Below, one piece after another: positions 16,714 through 25,584 of a DNA stretch of 55,600 nt (position 1 is the first letter of the stretch; every line of letters begins with the position of its first letter). The DNA lies in the NCBI GenBank assembly GCA_945787955.1, contig CALZKF010000005.1, forward strand, positions 1-55,600, given 5' to 3'. This stretch comes from an uncultured Acidobacteriota bacterium (GTDB taxonomy: Bacteria; Acidobacteriota; Polarisedimenticolia; Polarisedimenticolales; Polarisedimenticolaceae). The notes under the pieces were generated by a model. The model searched no databases and was not told the DNA's origin. It was given only the letters and a program-made list of their open reading frames with translations. The translations under genes were made by a program, and so were the position numbers.

Positions 16714-17499
16714 TCAGTCCAGGTCGCGGATCGCATCCACCATCCGGACCACCCGGACGGTTTCGCAGACATCATGGACCCTAAGGATATGGGCTCCCTG
16801 CCATGCCGCCACCGCCGCCACCGCCAGGCTCCCCGTGAGTCGGCGATCGACAGGCAGATCCAGTGTGGCGCCGATGAACGATTTCCGGGAAGCTCCGATC
16901 ATCAGTGGCCTCCCCTCGGCGGTCAACTCCGGCAGGCGGCGAAGGATCTCCAGGTTTCCCCGCCTGGACTTCCCGAAGCCGATACCCGGGTCGAGAATGA
17001 TCTTATCATCGGAGATCCCCTGTTCCGCCGCCTTTTCCGTCGCTTTTCTCAGGTCTCCGCGGATTTCGCCGATCAGATCGTCATAGGCGGTGTGGTCCTG
17101 CATGGTGGCCGGGTCGCCGCGCATGTGCATCAGGATCAGGGGCGCGCCATGTTCGCCGGCAACCCCGGCCATGGCCGGATCACTTAGGGATGAGACGTCG
17201 TTGATCAAGGAGGCGCCCTCGTCCAGAGCCCGGCTAGCTACACCTGCCTTGCGGGTGTCCACCGACACGATGCAATCGAACCGCCTGCGGATCTCCCGGA
17301 TCACCGGAACCACCCGTTCCGTCTCCAGGTCGACCGGTACTTCCGCAGCGCCGGGCCGGGTGCTTTCACCGCCGGCGTCGATCAGGTCCGCCCCTGCGGC
17401 GAGCATCGCCTCAACCTGCTGGAGGGCATCGTCCACCTGCTGGAAGCGGCCGCCATCGGAAAACGAATCGGGTGTCAGGTTCAGGATCCCGGCAACCAG
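16714..17499 (-). CDS. folP: Dihydropteroate synthase FolP, non-canonical start
   Basis: Joins para-aminobenzoate to the pterin pyrophosphate in folate synthesis. TIM-barrel motifs are all visible: [14 protein letters not shown] (pterin/pyrophosphate loop), [56 protein letters not shown] and RVHDV. The first ATG/GTG/TTG in frame is GTG 17436, which would remove the essential [12 protein letters not shown] segment. The frame is open only back to a TGA at 17509-17511, and the sole plausible starts before the motif are CTG 17499 (AAGGA 3 nt upstream) or an ATC. I therefore place the start at CTG 17499, overlapping the ftsH 3' end by 19 bp. The function is secure; the start is an inference, and an assembly error is the alternative. 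Confidence 0.85.
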   Translation of the reverse strand: MVAGILNLTPDSFSDGGRFQQVDDALQQVEAMLAAGADLIDAGGESTRPGAAEVPVDLETERVVPVIREIRRRFDCIVSVDTRKAGVASRALDEGASLINDVSSLSDPAMAGVAGEHGAPLILMHMRGDPATMQDHTAYDDLIGEIRGDLRKATEKAAEQGISDDKIILDPGIGFGKSRRGNLEILRRLPELTAEGRPLMIGASRKSFIGATLDLPVDRRLTGSLAVAAVAAWQGAHILRVHDVCETVRVVRMVDAIRDLD

Positions 17500-19427
17500 T
17501 GTTCCTTGTCATCGTCCCGGCCGTGGTCCTTCTCGGAGCTTGCGCTGTCCTTGGTGACTTCCGGGGCGCGGTTACTCCGAACCGGGGCCGCCGCCGGCAA
17601 TTCCTTCCCTTCGGTCAGCAGGTCGATCTGGTGCCCGTCCAGGGATTCCCGCTCCAGAAGCGCTTCAGCGATCCGGATCAGCGCCTCCCGGTTTGCCTCC
17701 AGAATGCGGCGGGCTTCGGCGTAGGACCGGTCCACGATCTGGCGCACCTCCCGGTCGATTTCCTGGGCGGTGTCCTCGCTGTAGTCCCGGTGCTGGCTGA
17801 TCTCCCGGCCCAGGAAGATCTGCTCCTCCTTTTTACCGAAGGTGATCGGACCCAGTTTTTCCGACATGCCCCATTCACAGACCATCTTGCGGGCCATGTT
17901 GGATGCGCGCTCGATATCGTTCCCTGCGCCGGTGGTCAGCTGACCGAGATGGATCTCCTCGCTGACCCGGCCGCCCATGAGCACGGTCAGGGTCGACTCG
18001 AGGTACTGTTTGGAGTAGGTGTGCTTGTCGTCTTCCGGGAGTTGCATGGTGAGACCCAGAGCCCGGCCCCGGGGGATGATGGTGACTTTATGCACCGGGT
18101 CGGCCCCGGGCAGCAGGAAGGCGATCAGGGCGTGGCCGGCCTCGTGGTAGGCGGTGGCCCTGCGTTCGTCATCACTGATGATCAGCGACTTGCGTTCCAC
18201 TCCCATGAGGACCTTGTCCTTGGCGACTTCAAAGTCCTCCATCTTGACACTGTTGCGGTCCAGCCGGGCGGCATACAGGGCCGCTTCGTTTACCAGGTTG
18301 GCCAGGTCGGCGCCGCTGAATCCGGGGGTCGACCGGGCGATGACAGCCAGGTCCACATTCGGGTCCATGGGGATCTTCCGGGAGTGGACCTTGAGGATCT
18401 CCTCACGGCCGCGAACGTCCGGGCTGCCCACCACGACCTGGCGATCAAACCGCCCGGGCCGCATGAGAGCCGGGTCCAGCACGTCGGGCCGGTTGGTGGC
18501 CGCCACCAGGATCACGCCGTCGTTGGTCTCGAAACCGTCCCACTCAACAACGAGCTTGGTCAGGGTCTTATCCCGTGCGTCGTTACCACCGCCCCGGCCG
18601 GCGCAGCGGTGCCGGCCGACGGCATCGATCTCATCGATGAAGATAATGCACGGGGCGTTTTTCTTGCCCTGGTCGAACAGGTCCCGCACCCTTGAGGCGC
18701 CGACCCCGACGAACATCTCCACAAAATCCGAGCCGGAGATCGAGAAGAACGGCACGTTGGCCTCGCCGGCGATAGCACGGGCCAGCAGTGTTTTGCCCGT
18801 TCCCGGAGGGCCCATGAGCAGGACGCCCTTTGGGATCTTGCCTCCCAGTTTCTGGAACTTCTGGGGTTCCCTGAGGAACGCTATGATCTCGTCCAGTTCC
18901 TCTTTGGCCTCTTCTACGCCGGCCACGTCCTTGAACGTGACCTTCTTCCCGGAAGAGGAGGTCAGCTTCGCACGCGACTTGCCGAATGACATCGCCTTGT
19001 TGCCGCCGGACTGCATCTGCCGCATGAAGAAGATCCAGATCCCCAGGATCAGCAGGATCGGGGACCAGGTCAGCAGCAGGGTCAGGAACGAGGCGTCCCG
19101 GGGCGGCTCGGTTTTGACGGTGACGCCCCGTTCTCTCAGGGTGGCGGTCAGCGCCTCGTTCTTCACCACATAGGTCTTGAACGTCTTGTACTCACGGCCA
19201 CCGTCCACCAGCCGGCGAGGTTCTTTGTATTCGCCTTCGATTTCATAACCGATGACGTCCCCGGTGATCTTGACCTCCTTGATCTCGTTGGCTTCGACCA
19301 GGGAGTAGAACTCGGATTCGTCCAGTTCCCGGCTGGGGGTTCCGGCTGTGTTGAAGATCTGGTAACCGATCACCAGGATGGCGATGACCACGAGCCAGAT
19401 AACGAGTGTTTTCAGGTGCGCATTCAA
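17481..19427 (-). CDS. ftsH: ATP-dependent zinc metalloprotease FtsH, divergent loop
   Basis: Membrane AAA+ protease that extracts and degrades membrane and regulatory proteins. 648 aa: two membrane helices (about 7-25 and 114-135) around a periplasmic domain, Walker A GPPGTGKT (206-213), pore motif MFVGVG (238-243), Walker B IIFIDE (261-266), [23 protein letters not shown], and zinc motif HEAGH (428-432). The segment at 275-296, nearly invariant in the family as [22 protein letters not shown], is altered at about ten positions. Start is TTG 19427 with AGGAGG 9 nt upstream; no in-frame ATG lies nearby. First gene of the operon leading into folP. Confidence 0.95.
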   Translation of the reverse strand: MNAHLKTLVIWLVVIAILVIGYQIFNTAGTPSRELDESEFYSLVEANEIKEVKITGDVIGYEIEGEYKEPRRLVDGGREYKTFKTYVVKNEALTATLRERGVTVKTEPPRDASFLTLLLTWSPILLILGIWIFFMRQMQSGGNKAMSFGKSRAKLTSSSGKKVTFKDVAGVEEAKEELDEIIAFLREPQKFQKLGGKIPKGVLLMGPPGTGKTLLARAIAGEANVPFFSISGSDFVEMFVGVGASRVRDLFDQGKKNAPCIIFIDEIDAVGRHRCAGRGGGNDARDKTLTKLVVEWDGFETNDGVILVAATNRPDVLDPALMRPGRFDRQVVVGSPDVRGREEILKVHSRKIPMDPNVDLAVIARSTPGFSGADLANLVNEAALYAARLDRNSVKMEDFEVAKDKVLMGVERKSLIISDDERRATAYHEAGHALIAFLLPGADPVHKVTIIPRGRALGLTMQLPEDDKHTYSKQYLESTLTVLMGGRVSEEIHLGQLTTGAGNDIERASNMARKMVCEWGMSEKLGPITFGKKEEQIFLGREISQHRDYSEDTAQEIDREVRQIVDRSYAEARRILEANREALIRIAEALLERESLDGHQIDLLTEGKELPAAAPVRSNRAPEVTKDSASSEKDHGRDDDKEHWLPGS

Positions 19428-19480
19428 CGGGAGCGTCCTCCTGGGTGTGGTTCGCCCGTCAGGACGGGTTCAACATTCAA

Positions 19481-19508
19481 TATATAGGACGAGGTGGACC
19501 GATGCCAA
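19481..19508 (-). promoter_or_regulatory. Candidate promoter of the ftsH-folP-cdaA-cdaR-glmM operon
   Basis: Minus-strand TTGGCA (19503-19508) and TATATA (19481-19486) are separated by 16 nt, about 53 nt upstream of the TTG start. Good fit to the housekeeping pattern; a second box, TATACT around 19543, lies farther upstream. Confidence 0.45.
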
Positions 19509-19639
19509 GGCCGCCCACCGGAAACAGTTCAACACAGGGGAGTATAACCCGGTTGTTTTCTATATGATCCGCCGAGTCGCGGACACGGTGTGGCGGAAAA
19601 CCCCAATCGTGAGAGAATCCCCTGACCGAGGTGGTTTTT

Positions 19640-20137
19640 ATGCAGTCCGTACCGCGGAAACAGAGGATTGCGGTTTACGCCGCTGTCACGGCGCTGGTGG
19701 TCCTTCTGGATCAGTTGGCCAAGGTTGCGGCGGTTCGCTGGCTGGCCGGTGAAGCACCCAGGCTATGGCTCGGCGGCTCGTTCCGGCTGCAGTACGTCGA
19801 GAACCGGGGCGCCTTTCTGAGCCTGGGCGCAGCGCTGCCGGAGGCGGCGCGGACCGGGATCTTCGTGGTGGCGGTGCTGGCGGTTCTGATCCTGATTTCG
19901 ATCTACATCCTCAGCGGCGCGCAGGTCGCCCGTGGAGAACTGTGGGCTGCTTCGCTGTTCACATCAGGAGGTGTGGGCAACCTGATCGACCGCGTCCTCC
20001 TCGGGTATGTCCGCGATTTCGCCAACATCGGGATCGGTCCCGTGCGCACCGGCGTGTTCAACCTGGCGGATGTTGCGATTACGGCCGGAGCGATCGTGTT
20101 GTTGATCCACCTGTTTCGGAGCCGGTCCGGCGGCTAA
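19640..20137 (+). CDS. lspA: Lipoprotein signal peptidase LspA
   Basis: Aspartic protease of the inner membrane that cleaves the signal peptide of diacylglyceryl-prolipoproteins. 165 aa with four membrane helices. Diagnostic motifs: VLLDQLAK near the N-terminus, VENRGAF, the first catalytic Asp in GGVGNLIDRV and the second in FNLADV. ATG 19640 has GAGGTGG just upstream; a GTG three codons earlier falls in the Shine-Dalgarno. It is divergent from ftsH and its last 4 bases overlap the convergent hpt gene. Its presence agrees with the many lipoprotein signals in this window. Confidence 0.96.
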   Translation: MQSVPRKQRIAVYAAVTALVVLLDQLAKVAAVRWLAGEAPRLWLGGSFRLQYVENRGAFLSLGAALPEAARTGIFVVAVLAVLILISIYILSGAQVARGELWAASLFTSGGVGNLIDRVLLGYVRDFANIGIGPVRTGVFNLADVAITAGAIVLLIHLFRSRSGG

Positions 20138-20649
20138 TCCCCAATGGTCGCAATGTACGGCAGGTTGCGGTACAGGCCGCCGTCGTCCAGCCCGTAGCCG
20201 ACCACCCAACGGTCCGGGACCTCGAACCCTATGTAATCCGGCTCCAGCGTCACCTCCCGGCGGGACGGTTTGTCCAGCAAAACGGCGATCCTCAGACTGC
20301 GGGGCTCGAGGGAACGGAGGTGGCGGGACAGGCTGTCCAGGGTCTGTCCGGTATCCAGGATGTCCTCGACCACCAGCAGGTCCGCCCCTTTTACCGGGAA
20401 CAGTTCAGGGAGGCGGATCCGGGAAGGATCGCCTCCCCGGGCCACGGACCGGACCGGAACCATCGCCAGGTGGACCGGCGATTTGAAGTGCCGAATCAGG
20501 TCGGCGCAAAACATGAAGGCGCCGTCCAGAAGGGCCAGGACCGAAAGGGTTGCGCCGGCTGCAGTGCCGGAGTCGATGGCTGCCGCCATTTCCCGCACTC
20601 TGGCGGCAATCCGATCTTCCGGGATCAGGATCTCTCCGGCGGCCCTCAC
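20134..20649 (-). CDS. hpt: Hypoxanthine phosphoribosyltransferase
   Basis: Salvages hypoxanthine and guanine to IMP and GMP using PRPP. The type I phosphoribosyltransferase signature is VVEDILDTGQTL, the catalytic region is preceded by a LALLDGAFMFCADL loop, and PDYIGFEVPDRWVVGYGLD near the end closes the purine site. About 171 aa, the normal length. GTG 20649 overlaps the tilS stop (GTGA); an in-frame GTG at 20658 is the alternative, and neither has a strong Shine-Dalgarno. The tilS-hpt pair is common in bacteria, frequently directly before ftsH; here lspA intervenes on the other strand. Confidence 0.93.
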   Translation of the reverse strand: MRAAGEILIPEDRIAARVREMAAAIDSGTAAGATLSVLALLDGAFMFCADLIRHFKSPVHLAMVPVRSVARGGDPSRIRLPELFPVKGADLLVVEDILDTGQTLDSLSRHLRSLEPRSLRIAVLLDKPSRREVTLEPDYIGFEVPDRWVVGYGLDDGGLYRNLPYIATIGD

Positions 20650-21641
20650 AGCCCGCACCCGTTCTTGCCGGACAGGATAAGAGCTTCCCGGGTCCGGACC
20701 GCTTTGCAGCCGCCTGCCAGGTGGAGCCGCCTTCCGCTGCCTCCCCGGTCCAGGTCCAGAACCGCCTGAATCAACCGCCTGGAGATCCTGCGCTCCGGCA
20801 CGCCGGCATCCCTGAGGGCGAGGACAGCCACGCGACGGGCCACCACCGCCGGCGTGGCCGACAGCCTTCCGGCCGCGAGGCGGACCATCGCGTCTGCATG
20901 CCGATCGCGGATCGCCTGGTAGCGCCGCCTGGCAGTCTCGTCCAGATGTTCCGCATCGTCCCGGATCAGGGCGGCGGCCTGCACCAGGTGGGCGGCAGCC
21001 GCCGGATTGACATGCTCTTCAAGGAAAGGAAGTACTTTAAGCCGCAACCGGTTGCGGTCGTATCGCAGGTTCCTGTTGGTCGGATCCTGGCGGAATGGGA
21101 TTGAACGCGCCGCCAGCCATGCCCGTAGATCCCTGCGTTCGAGGCCGAGCAGCGGCCGGACAAACGGTCCGGGGCCGGACTCCCTTATGCCGCACAACCC
21201 GGTCGGTCCTGCGCCACGCAGGAGGCGCATCAACACCGTTTCCGCCTGATCGTCAACTGTATGGCCGGTAGCCACCACCAGCGCGCCGGCCTGGTCCATG
21301 GCATCCAGGAGGAACTCTCGACGGACCCGTCGGGCCGCTTCCTCGGGGGATTCCGATTTCCGGCCAAGCGCTTCCACAGGGCGGTGTTCGGATACCAACG
21401 GAAGGCCGAGATCTGTCGCCATCCCACGGACGAAGCGCAGGTCGGCCGCGGAGCCCCGGCGCAGGCCGTGGTCCAGATGGCCCACGACAAGGTTGAGCGG
21501 GTAACCGGCGCCGATCCGAACCAGCAGGTGCAGCAGTGCGATCGAATCACCGCCGCCGGATACTGCAACAAGAACGTCCGAGTTCCGCGGGATCAGCCGT
21601 CCCACCGCCTTGCGAGCCGCCAGTTCCAGCCGGTCTCCCAT
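20646..21641 (-). CDS. tilS: tRNA(Ile)-lysidine synthetase TilS
   Basis: Attaches lysine to C34 of the tRNA-Ile CAU anticodon, so it reads AUA. The PP-loop ATP-binding motif is VAVSGGGDSIALLHLL near residue 25. Further family segments are VGHLDHGLR, ATGHTVDDQAETVLMRLLRGAG and a PLLGLERRDLRAW region. At 331 aa it is of the shorter type, with a reduced C-terminal domain compared with the 430-aa E. coli enzyme. It begins 2 bp after the ABC permease stop and its stop overlaps hpt. Confidence 0.95.
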   Translation of the reverse strand: MGDRLELAARKAVGRLIPRNSDVLVAVSGGGDSIALLHLLVRIGAGYPLNLVVGHLDHGLRRGSAADLRFVRGMATDLGLPLVSEHRPVEALGRKSESPEEAARRVRREFLLDAMDQAGALVVATGHTVDDQAETVLMRLLRGAGPTGLCGIRESGPGPFVRPLLGLERRDLRAWLAARSIPFRQDPTNRNLRYDRNRLRLKVLPFLEEHVNPAAAAHLVQAAALIRDDAEHLDETARRRYQAIRDRHADAMVRLAAGRLSATPAVVARRVAVLALRDAGVPERRISRRLIQAVLDLDRGGSGRRLHLAGGCKAVRTREALILSGKNGCGL

Positions 21642-21643
21642 AA

Positions 21644-23335
21644 TTATTTTCCCCGCGCCAGGGCCAGGAGGTTCTCCCTCCGTTTATCCAGCAATTCCAT
21701 GGTAATCCGTTCCAGATACCGGGCGACGAAGAATGCCAGCATGATCCAGATCAGAAGCAACGCCATCGGCGTCCAGCCCGGCAGGCCGCGCCATCCGATG
21801 ATCCCCAGAGCGGCACCGGGAGCGACCAGCAAGGCAGTAACGACGGTCCCGACGAAATTGGACAGGGGGTGAGGGTTGGATGCGTTGCCGATGGAGTTCA
21901 GATCGGCGGCCCTGGGAAGCAGCACCGACAGGTTGGCGCCGAAGATACCGAGAACGGCGAACACCGCCACCGCGTTCAGCGGCACGGTGATCCATGCCAG
22001 TAACGGGCCATCTCGACCGAGCAGCGCCGCCAGCGCGATGTTGGCCGCCACTACCGGGGCGGCCATCATGGCGAGTGTGATCTGCTTGCCCCGCAGGACC
22101 TGGAGTCGGCTTACCGGAAGGACAAAGGACGCTGAAAGCCCGCCGGCGTCCACGGCGAACTGGTTCAACAATATCGGGTTCAGGGTCAGGAAGGTCAGCA
22201 GGATCCCGAACTGGGCCAGCATCGGCCCTTTGTAGATCACCATGGAACCGGGGAGGACGTCCATGAGGTTACGGCTCCACAACAGGTTGATCACTACCAG
22301 GAACAGGGGTGGGGCGATCCAGGCCACCTTGCCGCGGATGGTGCGGGTATAGGCCCGAAACCAGGCCTGGCCCATGGCCGCCACCGTCGGAGAAACCAGA
22401 GGGAGCTGGAGCCAGTACGGTTCGCCGGTCCGGCTGCCGCGAGCGCCGCCGCCGGTTTCCGGGATGAGCAGCCTGCGTTGGAAGATCGCCAGTGAGAGCA
22501 GGTACAGCAGCGCCACGGCTACAACCAGTACGGCGACCCCGGCGGTTGCCCTGCTACCGCCGGTCTGAACCAGGTCGGATACGACCCCGGCGTAATTCTC
22601 CGAGGGTAATGCCCTGGTCCAGAACGGGATCGACTTCAGGGCGGTAACCTTAAGTGAAAATTCCACTTCCGTGTCGCGGTCTTCCGCGCGGTCAGCGAAG
22701 AAAGGCGGCAGGAAGGCGGCAAAAGTTATTGCCAGGATCAGGATCAGCGAAATCAGCTCCGCCCGCTGCCGCCGGCGAAACAACAGCGCGGCTCCGCTTG
22801 CAGCGACGCTGCCGATGAGGGCGAGGCACATGACTGTCAGTGCACCACAGAGCAGGAGCACTCCGGCTGCTCCCGGCCTCCCGGATGCGGCGACGCCGGC
22901 CGGCAGCAGGACCAGCGCAGGCACGATCCCCAGCAGCCATGGATCGGTGCATGCCGAAACGATCTGTTGCAAGTGCAGCGCGTGCCTTGAAACCGGCATC
23001 AGCACCAGCCGGTTGATGGTGACTCCGGCGCCGAACCCTGAGCGAAGCACCGGAGCGATGAGCATGGCGACGGTGACCGCCGCCAGCACGAGCCGGGTTA
23101 CGATGGTCGCGGTGTCCTGCATTTCCCTGCCTTCAAACAGATTTTTCCCGAGGAACAAACCTCCAAGGCCGAGGCCGGCGGCGATCGGCAGGGTGATCAG
23201 AATGAAAAGCACCGGGACGAGGATCGCCAGGATTCTTGAAGCGGTCTCTATGCCGTCGTTCCGCCGGCGCCGGGACAGGCTGTTCACGGCGAGTCGCCAC
23301 CGCATCCAGGCCCACGCAGCGGCCAGTCTCAGCAT
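21644..23335 (-). CDS. ABC transporter permease
   Basis: A 563-aa polytopic membrane protein with about 12 hydrophobic segments in two blocks, split by a charged region near residues 195-250 and another near 300-340. It resembles large ABC-2-like exporter permeases encoded beside a lone ATPase. The start ATG overlaps the ATPase stop by one base (TGATG), which argues that the two form one exporter. The substrate is unknown. It is followed 2 bp later by tilS, so the exporter genes head an operon that ends with hpt. Confidence 0.8.
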   Translation of the reverse strand: MLRLAAAWAWMRWRLAVNSLSRRRRNDGIETASRILAILVPVLFILITLPIAAGLGLGGLFLGKNLFEGREMQDTATIVTRLVLAAVTVAMLIAPVLRSGFGAGVTINRLVLMPVSRHALHLQQIVSACTDPWLLGIVPALVLLPAGVAASGRPGAAGVLLLCGALTVMCLALIGSVAASGAALLFRRRQRAELISLILILAITFAAFLPPFFADRAEDRDTEVEFSLKVTALKSIPFWTRALPSENYAGVVSDLVQTGGSRATAGVAVLVVAVALLYLLSLAIFQRRLLIPETGGGARGSRTGEPYWLQLPLVSPTVAAMGQAWFRAYTRTIRGKVAWIAPPLFLVVINLLWSRNLMDVLPGSMVIYKGPMLAQFGILLTFLTLNPILLNQFAVDAGGLSASFVLPVSRLQVLRGKQITLAMMAAPVVAANIALAALLGRDGPLLAWITVPLNAVAVFAVLGIFGANLSVLLPRAADLNSIGNASNPHPLSNFVGTVVTALLVAPGAALGIIGWRGLPGWTPMALLLIWIMLAFFVARYLERITMELLDKRRENLLALARGK

Positions 23336-24120
23336 CAGGACAGCCAGTCCAGTACGGCGTCTTCATCGGCGCCGGCTCCGACCCGATCCAGGAACAGCTC
23401 TTCCAGAGTCCCGGATCGTCCGCCCGCGGTCTTGAGTTCAGCGGTGGAGCCCTGGGCCACCAGGCGGCCGCGGTGGATGATTCCGATGTGGGTCGATAGC
23501 TTCTCCACGATCTCAAGGATGTGTGATGTCAGGAAGACCGTGCCGCCCCCTGCGGTGTAGGAGCGCAGTAAGGAGCGGATTTGCCGCGAGGCGACGGCGT
23601 CGATGCCTTCAAACGGTTCGTCCAGAAACAGCAGCCTCGGCGCCGGCAGCAGAGCAGCCGAAAGAGCGATCTTTTTGCGCATGCCGTGGGAGTAATCCAC
23701 CACCTGGCTTCCTGCGGCGTCGGTGAGGTCCATGAGGGTCAGGAGCTCTGCGCTGCGGTCGCGGATCTGTTCTCGGGCAATGCCGTAAACCCGGCCCACG
23801 AACTGCAATGTTTCCAGCCCGGTGAGTCGCTCGATGAGAGCCAGATCCTCCGGCACGACACCAACCTGGCGCTTCACCGCCAGCGGTTCCTGCAACGGGT
23901 CCAGCCCCAGGATCTCGATATCCCCGCCGGACGGCGGGAGCAGGCCGGTCAGGCATTTGATGGTTGTGGATTTGCCGGCGCCGTTGGGGCCGAGGAAGCC
24001 GTAGAAGCTGCCCCGGGGCACATGAAGGTCGATGCCGTCCACCGCCCGAAAATCGTCGAACGTGCGAACCAGGGCCCGGGTCACGATGGCGGGATCGGTT
24101 GTGCTCAGCGTCGTATCCAT
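23335..24120 (-). CDS. ABC transporter ATP-binding protein
   Basis: ATPase of an ABC exporter. Walker A is GPNGAGKST, the Q-loop region VGVVPED, the signature is a variant YSHGMRKK (in place of LSGGQ), Walker B is LLFLDEP and the H-loop is TSHI. The variant signature with SHGM is typical of ABC-2-type exporters. The first ATG is at 24132, but ATG 24120 lies exactly 7 nt after a TATGAT box and neither start has a Shine-Dalgarno, so I prefer 24120 as a leaderless start. First gene of the exporter-tilS-hpt operon. Confidence 0.88.
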   Translation of the reverse strand: MDTTLSTTDPAIVTRALVRTFDDFRAVDGIDLHVPRGSFYGFLGPNGAGKSTTIKCLTGLLPPSGGDIEILGLDPLQEPLAVKRQVGVVPEDLALIERLTGLETLQFVGRVYGIAREQIRDRSAELLTLMDLTDAAGSQVVDYSHGMRKKIALSAALLPAPRLLFLDEPFEGIDAVASRQIRSLLRSYTAGGGTVFLTSHILEIVEKLSTHIGIIHRGRLVAQGSTAELKTAGGRSGTLEELFLDRVGAGADEDAVLDWLS

Positions 24121-24127
24121 ACCGTTT

Positions 24128-24133
24128 ATCATA
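24128..24133 (-). promoter_or_regulatory. Candidate -10 box for leaderless ABC ATPase mRNA
   Basis: TATGAT on the minus strand ends 7 nt before ATG 24120, with no Shine-Dalgarno between. No good -35 is seen. This box covers the alternative ATG at 24132, which would then not be transcribed. Confidence 0.35.
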
Positions 24134-24210
24134 TCCCGAAACCCCGCCTGTTCTGGTATCTTGAATCGGTTAAGCCGGGGAGCGAACGGTTACTACAGGA
24201 GACCGGGATC

Positions 24211-25584
24211 ATGATCGACAAGGAACTGCCTCCCGAGTTGGAGGTCGCTCTGGCGGCGCGAGACTTCCCGGCGCTGAAAGAGATCTTCGTCCGGATTGAT
24301 CACCACGACGTGGCCGCCATCATCGAGGACATGCCGGAGGAAGACCGTGTAATCCCGTTCCGCCTTTTGCCGTATGATCTGGCCGCCGACGTGTTCGAGT
24401 ACATTTCGCCGGAAACCCAGGAGAGCCTCATCAAGAATCTGGGTAAGGACCAGGCTGCCCGGATCCTCAACGAGATGTCCGCCGACGACCGTACAGACTT
24501 GCTCGAGGAACTGCCGTCGGAGGTCACACGCCAGATCCTCCAGATGCTGTCGGTGGAGGAACGGCGCCACGCCGTTACGCTGCTGGGGTACCCGGAAGAG
24601 AGCATCGGCCGCCTCATGACGCCGGACTATGTCGCTATCCGGGAGAGCTGGACCGTACAGCAGGCCCTTGATTTCATCCGGTCCAACGGCAAGGATTCGG
24701 AAACCCTGAATGTGGTCTACGTCACCGGCGAGCGGGGAAAACTACTCGCGGAGGCCAGGATCCGCTTCCTCCTGCTGGCCGATCCCAAGGCCCTGGTCGC
24801 CGACATTACCGACGATTACTTCATCAGCCTGCAGGCCTGGGATGACCAGGAAAAATCGGTGGCGGTGTTCGAAGAGTACGACCGGGTGGCGCTGCCGGTA
24901 ACCGACTCCCGCAACAACCTGCTGGGGATCGTTACCATCGATGATGTTCTGGACGTGGCTCGCGAAGAGGCGACCGAGGACATCCAGAAGATGGGAGGCA
25001 CCGAAGCTCTTGACGACCCGTACATCGAATCCGGATTCCTGCACATGTTCCGGAAGCGGGTCGGTTGGCTGGTCCTGTTGTTCATCGGTCAGTTGCTGAC
25101 GCTGAACGCCATCGCCGTTTTCGAGGAGCAGATCATGACCGCGGTGGTCCTGGTGCTGTTTATGCCGCTGATCATTTCCAGCGGCGGCAACAGTGGTTCC
25201 CAGGCTGCGACCCTGATAATCCGCTCCCTTGCTCTGGAGGAAATCCACCTCGGGGACTGGCTGCGGGTCCTGGGCCGGGAGATACTGTCCGGACTCGCGC
25301 TTGGCGCGGTTATCGCCTCCCTGGGTTTCATCCGGATATTCGCCGGCGGCGCCGCGAAGTTCGGGCCGGACTGGCCTCTCCTGGGGCTGACTATTGCCAT
25401 TTCCCTTGTCGGCGTGGTTCTGTGGGGATCCCTGGTCGGCTCCATGCTGCCGTTCGTCATGCAGCGACTGGGGGCCGATCCGGCAGCGTCGTCCACTCCG
25501 TTCGTCACCACCGTTGTGGACGTCACCGGGCTGCTGTTCTACCTGCTGGTTGCGTCAACGATGCTGCAGGGAACGTTCATTTGA
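24211..25584 (+). CDS. mgtE: Magnesium transporter MgtE
   Basis: Dimeric Mg2+ channel gated by cytosolic Mg2+. 457 aa in family order: an N-terminal superhelical domain (residues about 10-130, with EMSADDRTDLLEELP), a CBS pair (about 135-265, with LPVTDSRNNLLGIVTIDDVLD), a connecting helix and five membrane helices. The pore segment has ISSGGNSGSQAATL, the characteristic signature. The start ATG has AGGAG upstream at a rather long spacing of about 9 nt. No magnesium riboswitch can be fitted in the 90-bp divergent gap with the ABC ATPase gene. The stop abuts the stop of the convergent kinase gene, forming the palindrome TGATCA. Confidence 0.95.
   Translation: MIDKELPPELEVALAARDFPALKEIFVRIDHHDVAAIIEDMPEEDRVIPFRLLPYDLAADVFEYISPETQESLIKNLGKDQAARILNEMSADDRTDLLEELPSEVTRQILQMLSVEERRHAVTLLGYPEESIGRLMTPDYVAIRESWTVQQALDFIRSNGKDSETLNVVYVTGERGKLLAEARIRFLLLADPKALVADITDDYFISLQAWDDQEKSVAVFEEYDRVALPVTDSRNNLLGIVTIDDVLDVAREEATEDIQKMGGTEALDDPYIESGFLHMFRKRVGWLVLLFIGQLLTLNAIAVFEEQIMTAVVLVLFMPLIISSGGNSGSQAATLIIRSLALEEIHLGDWLRVLGREILSGLALGAVIASLGFIRIFAGGAAKFGPDWPLLGLTIAISLVGVVLWGSLVGSMLPFVMQRLGADPAASSTPFVTTVVDVTGLLFYLLVASTMLQGTFI

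Noticed and set aside
24134-24210. Possible magnesium riboswitch upstream of mgtE
   Set aside because: Only 90 bp separates mgtE from the divergent ABC gene and I cannot fold it into an M-box or ykkC/ydaO-like structure.
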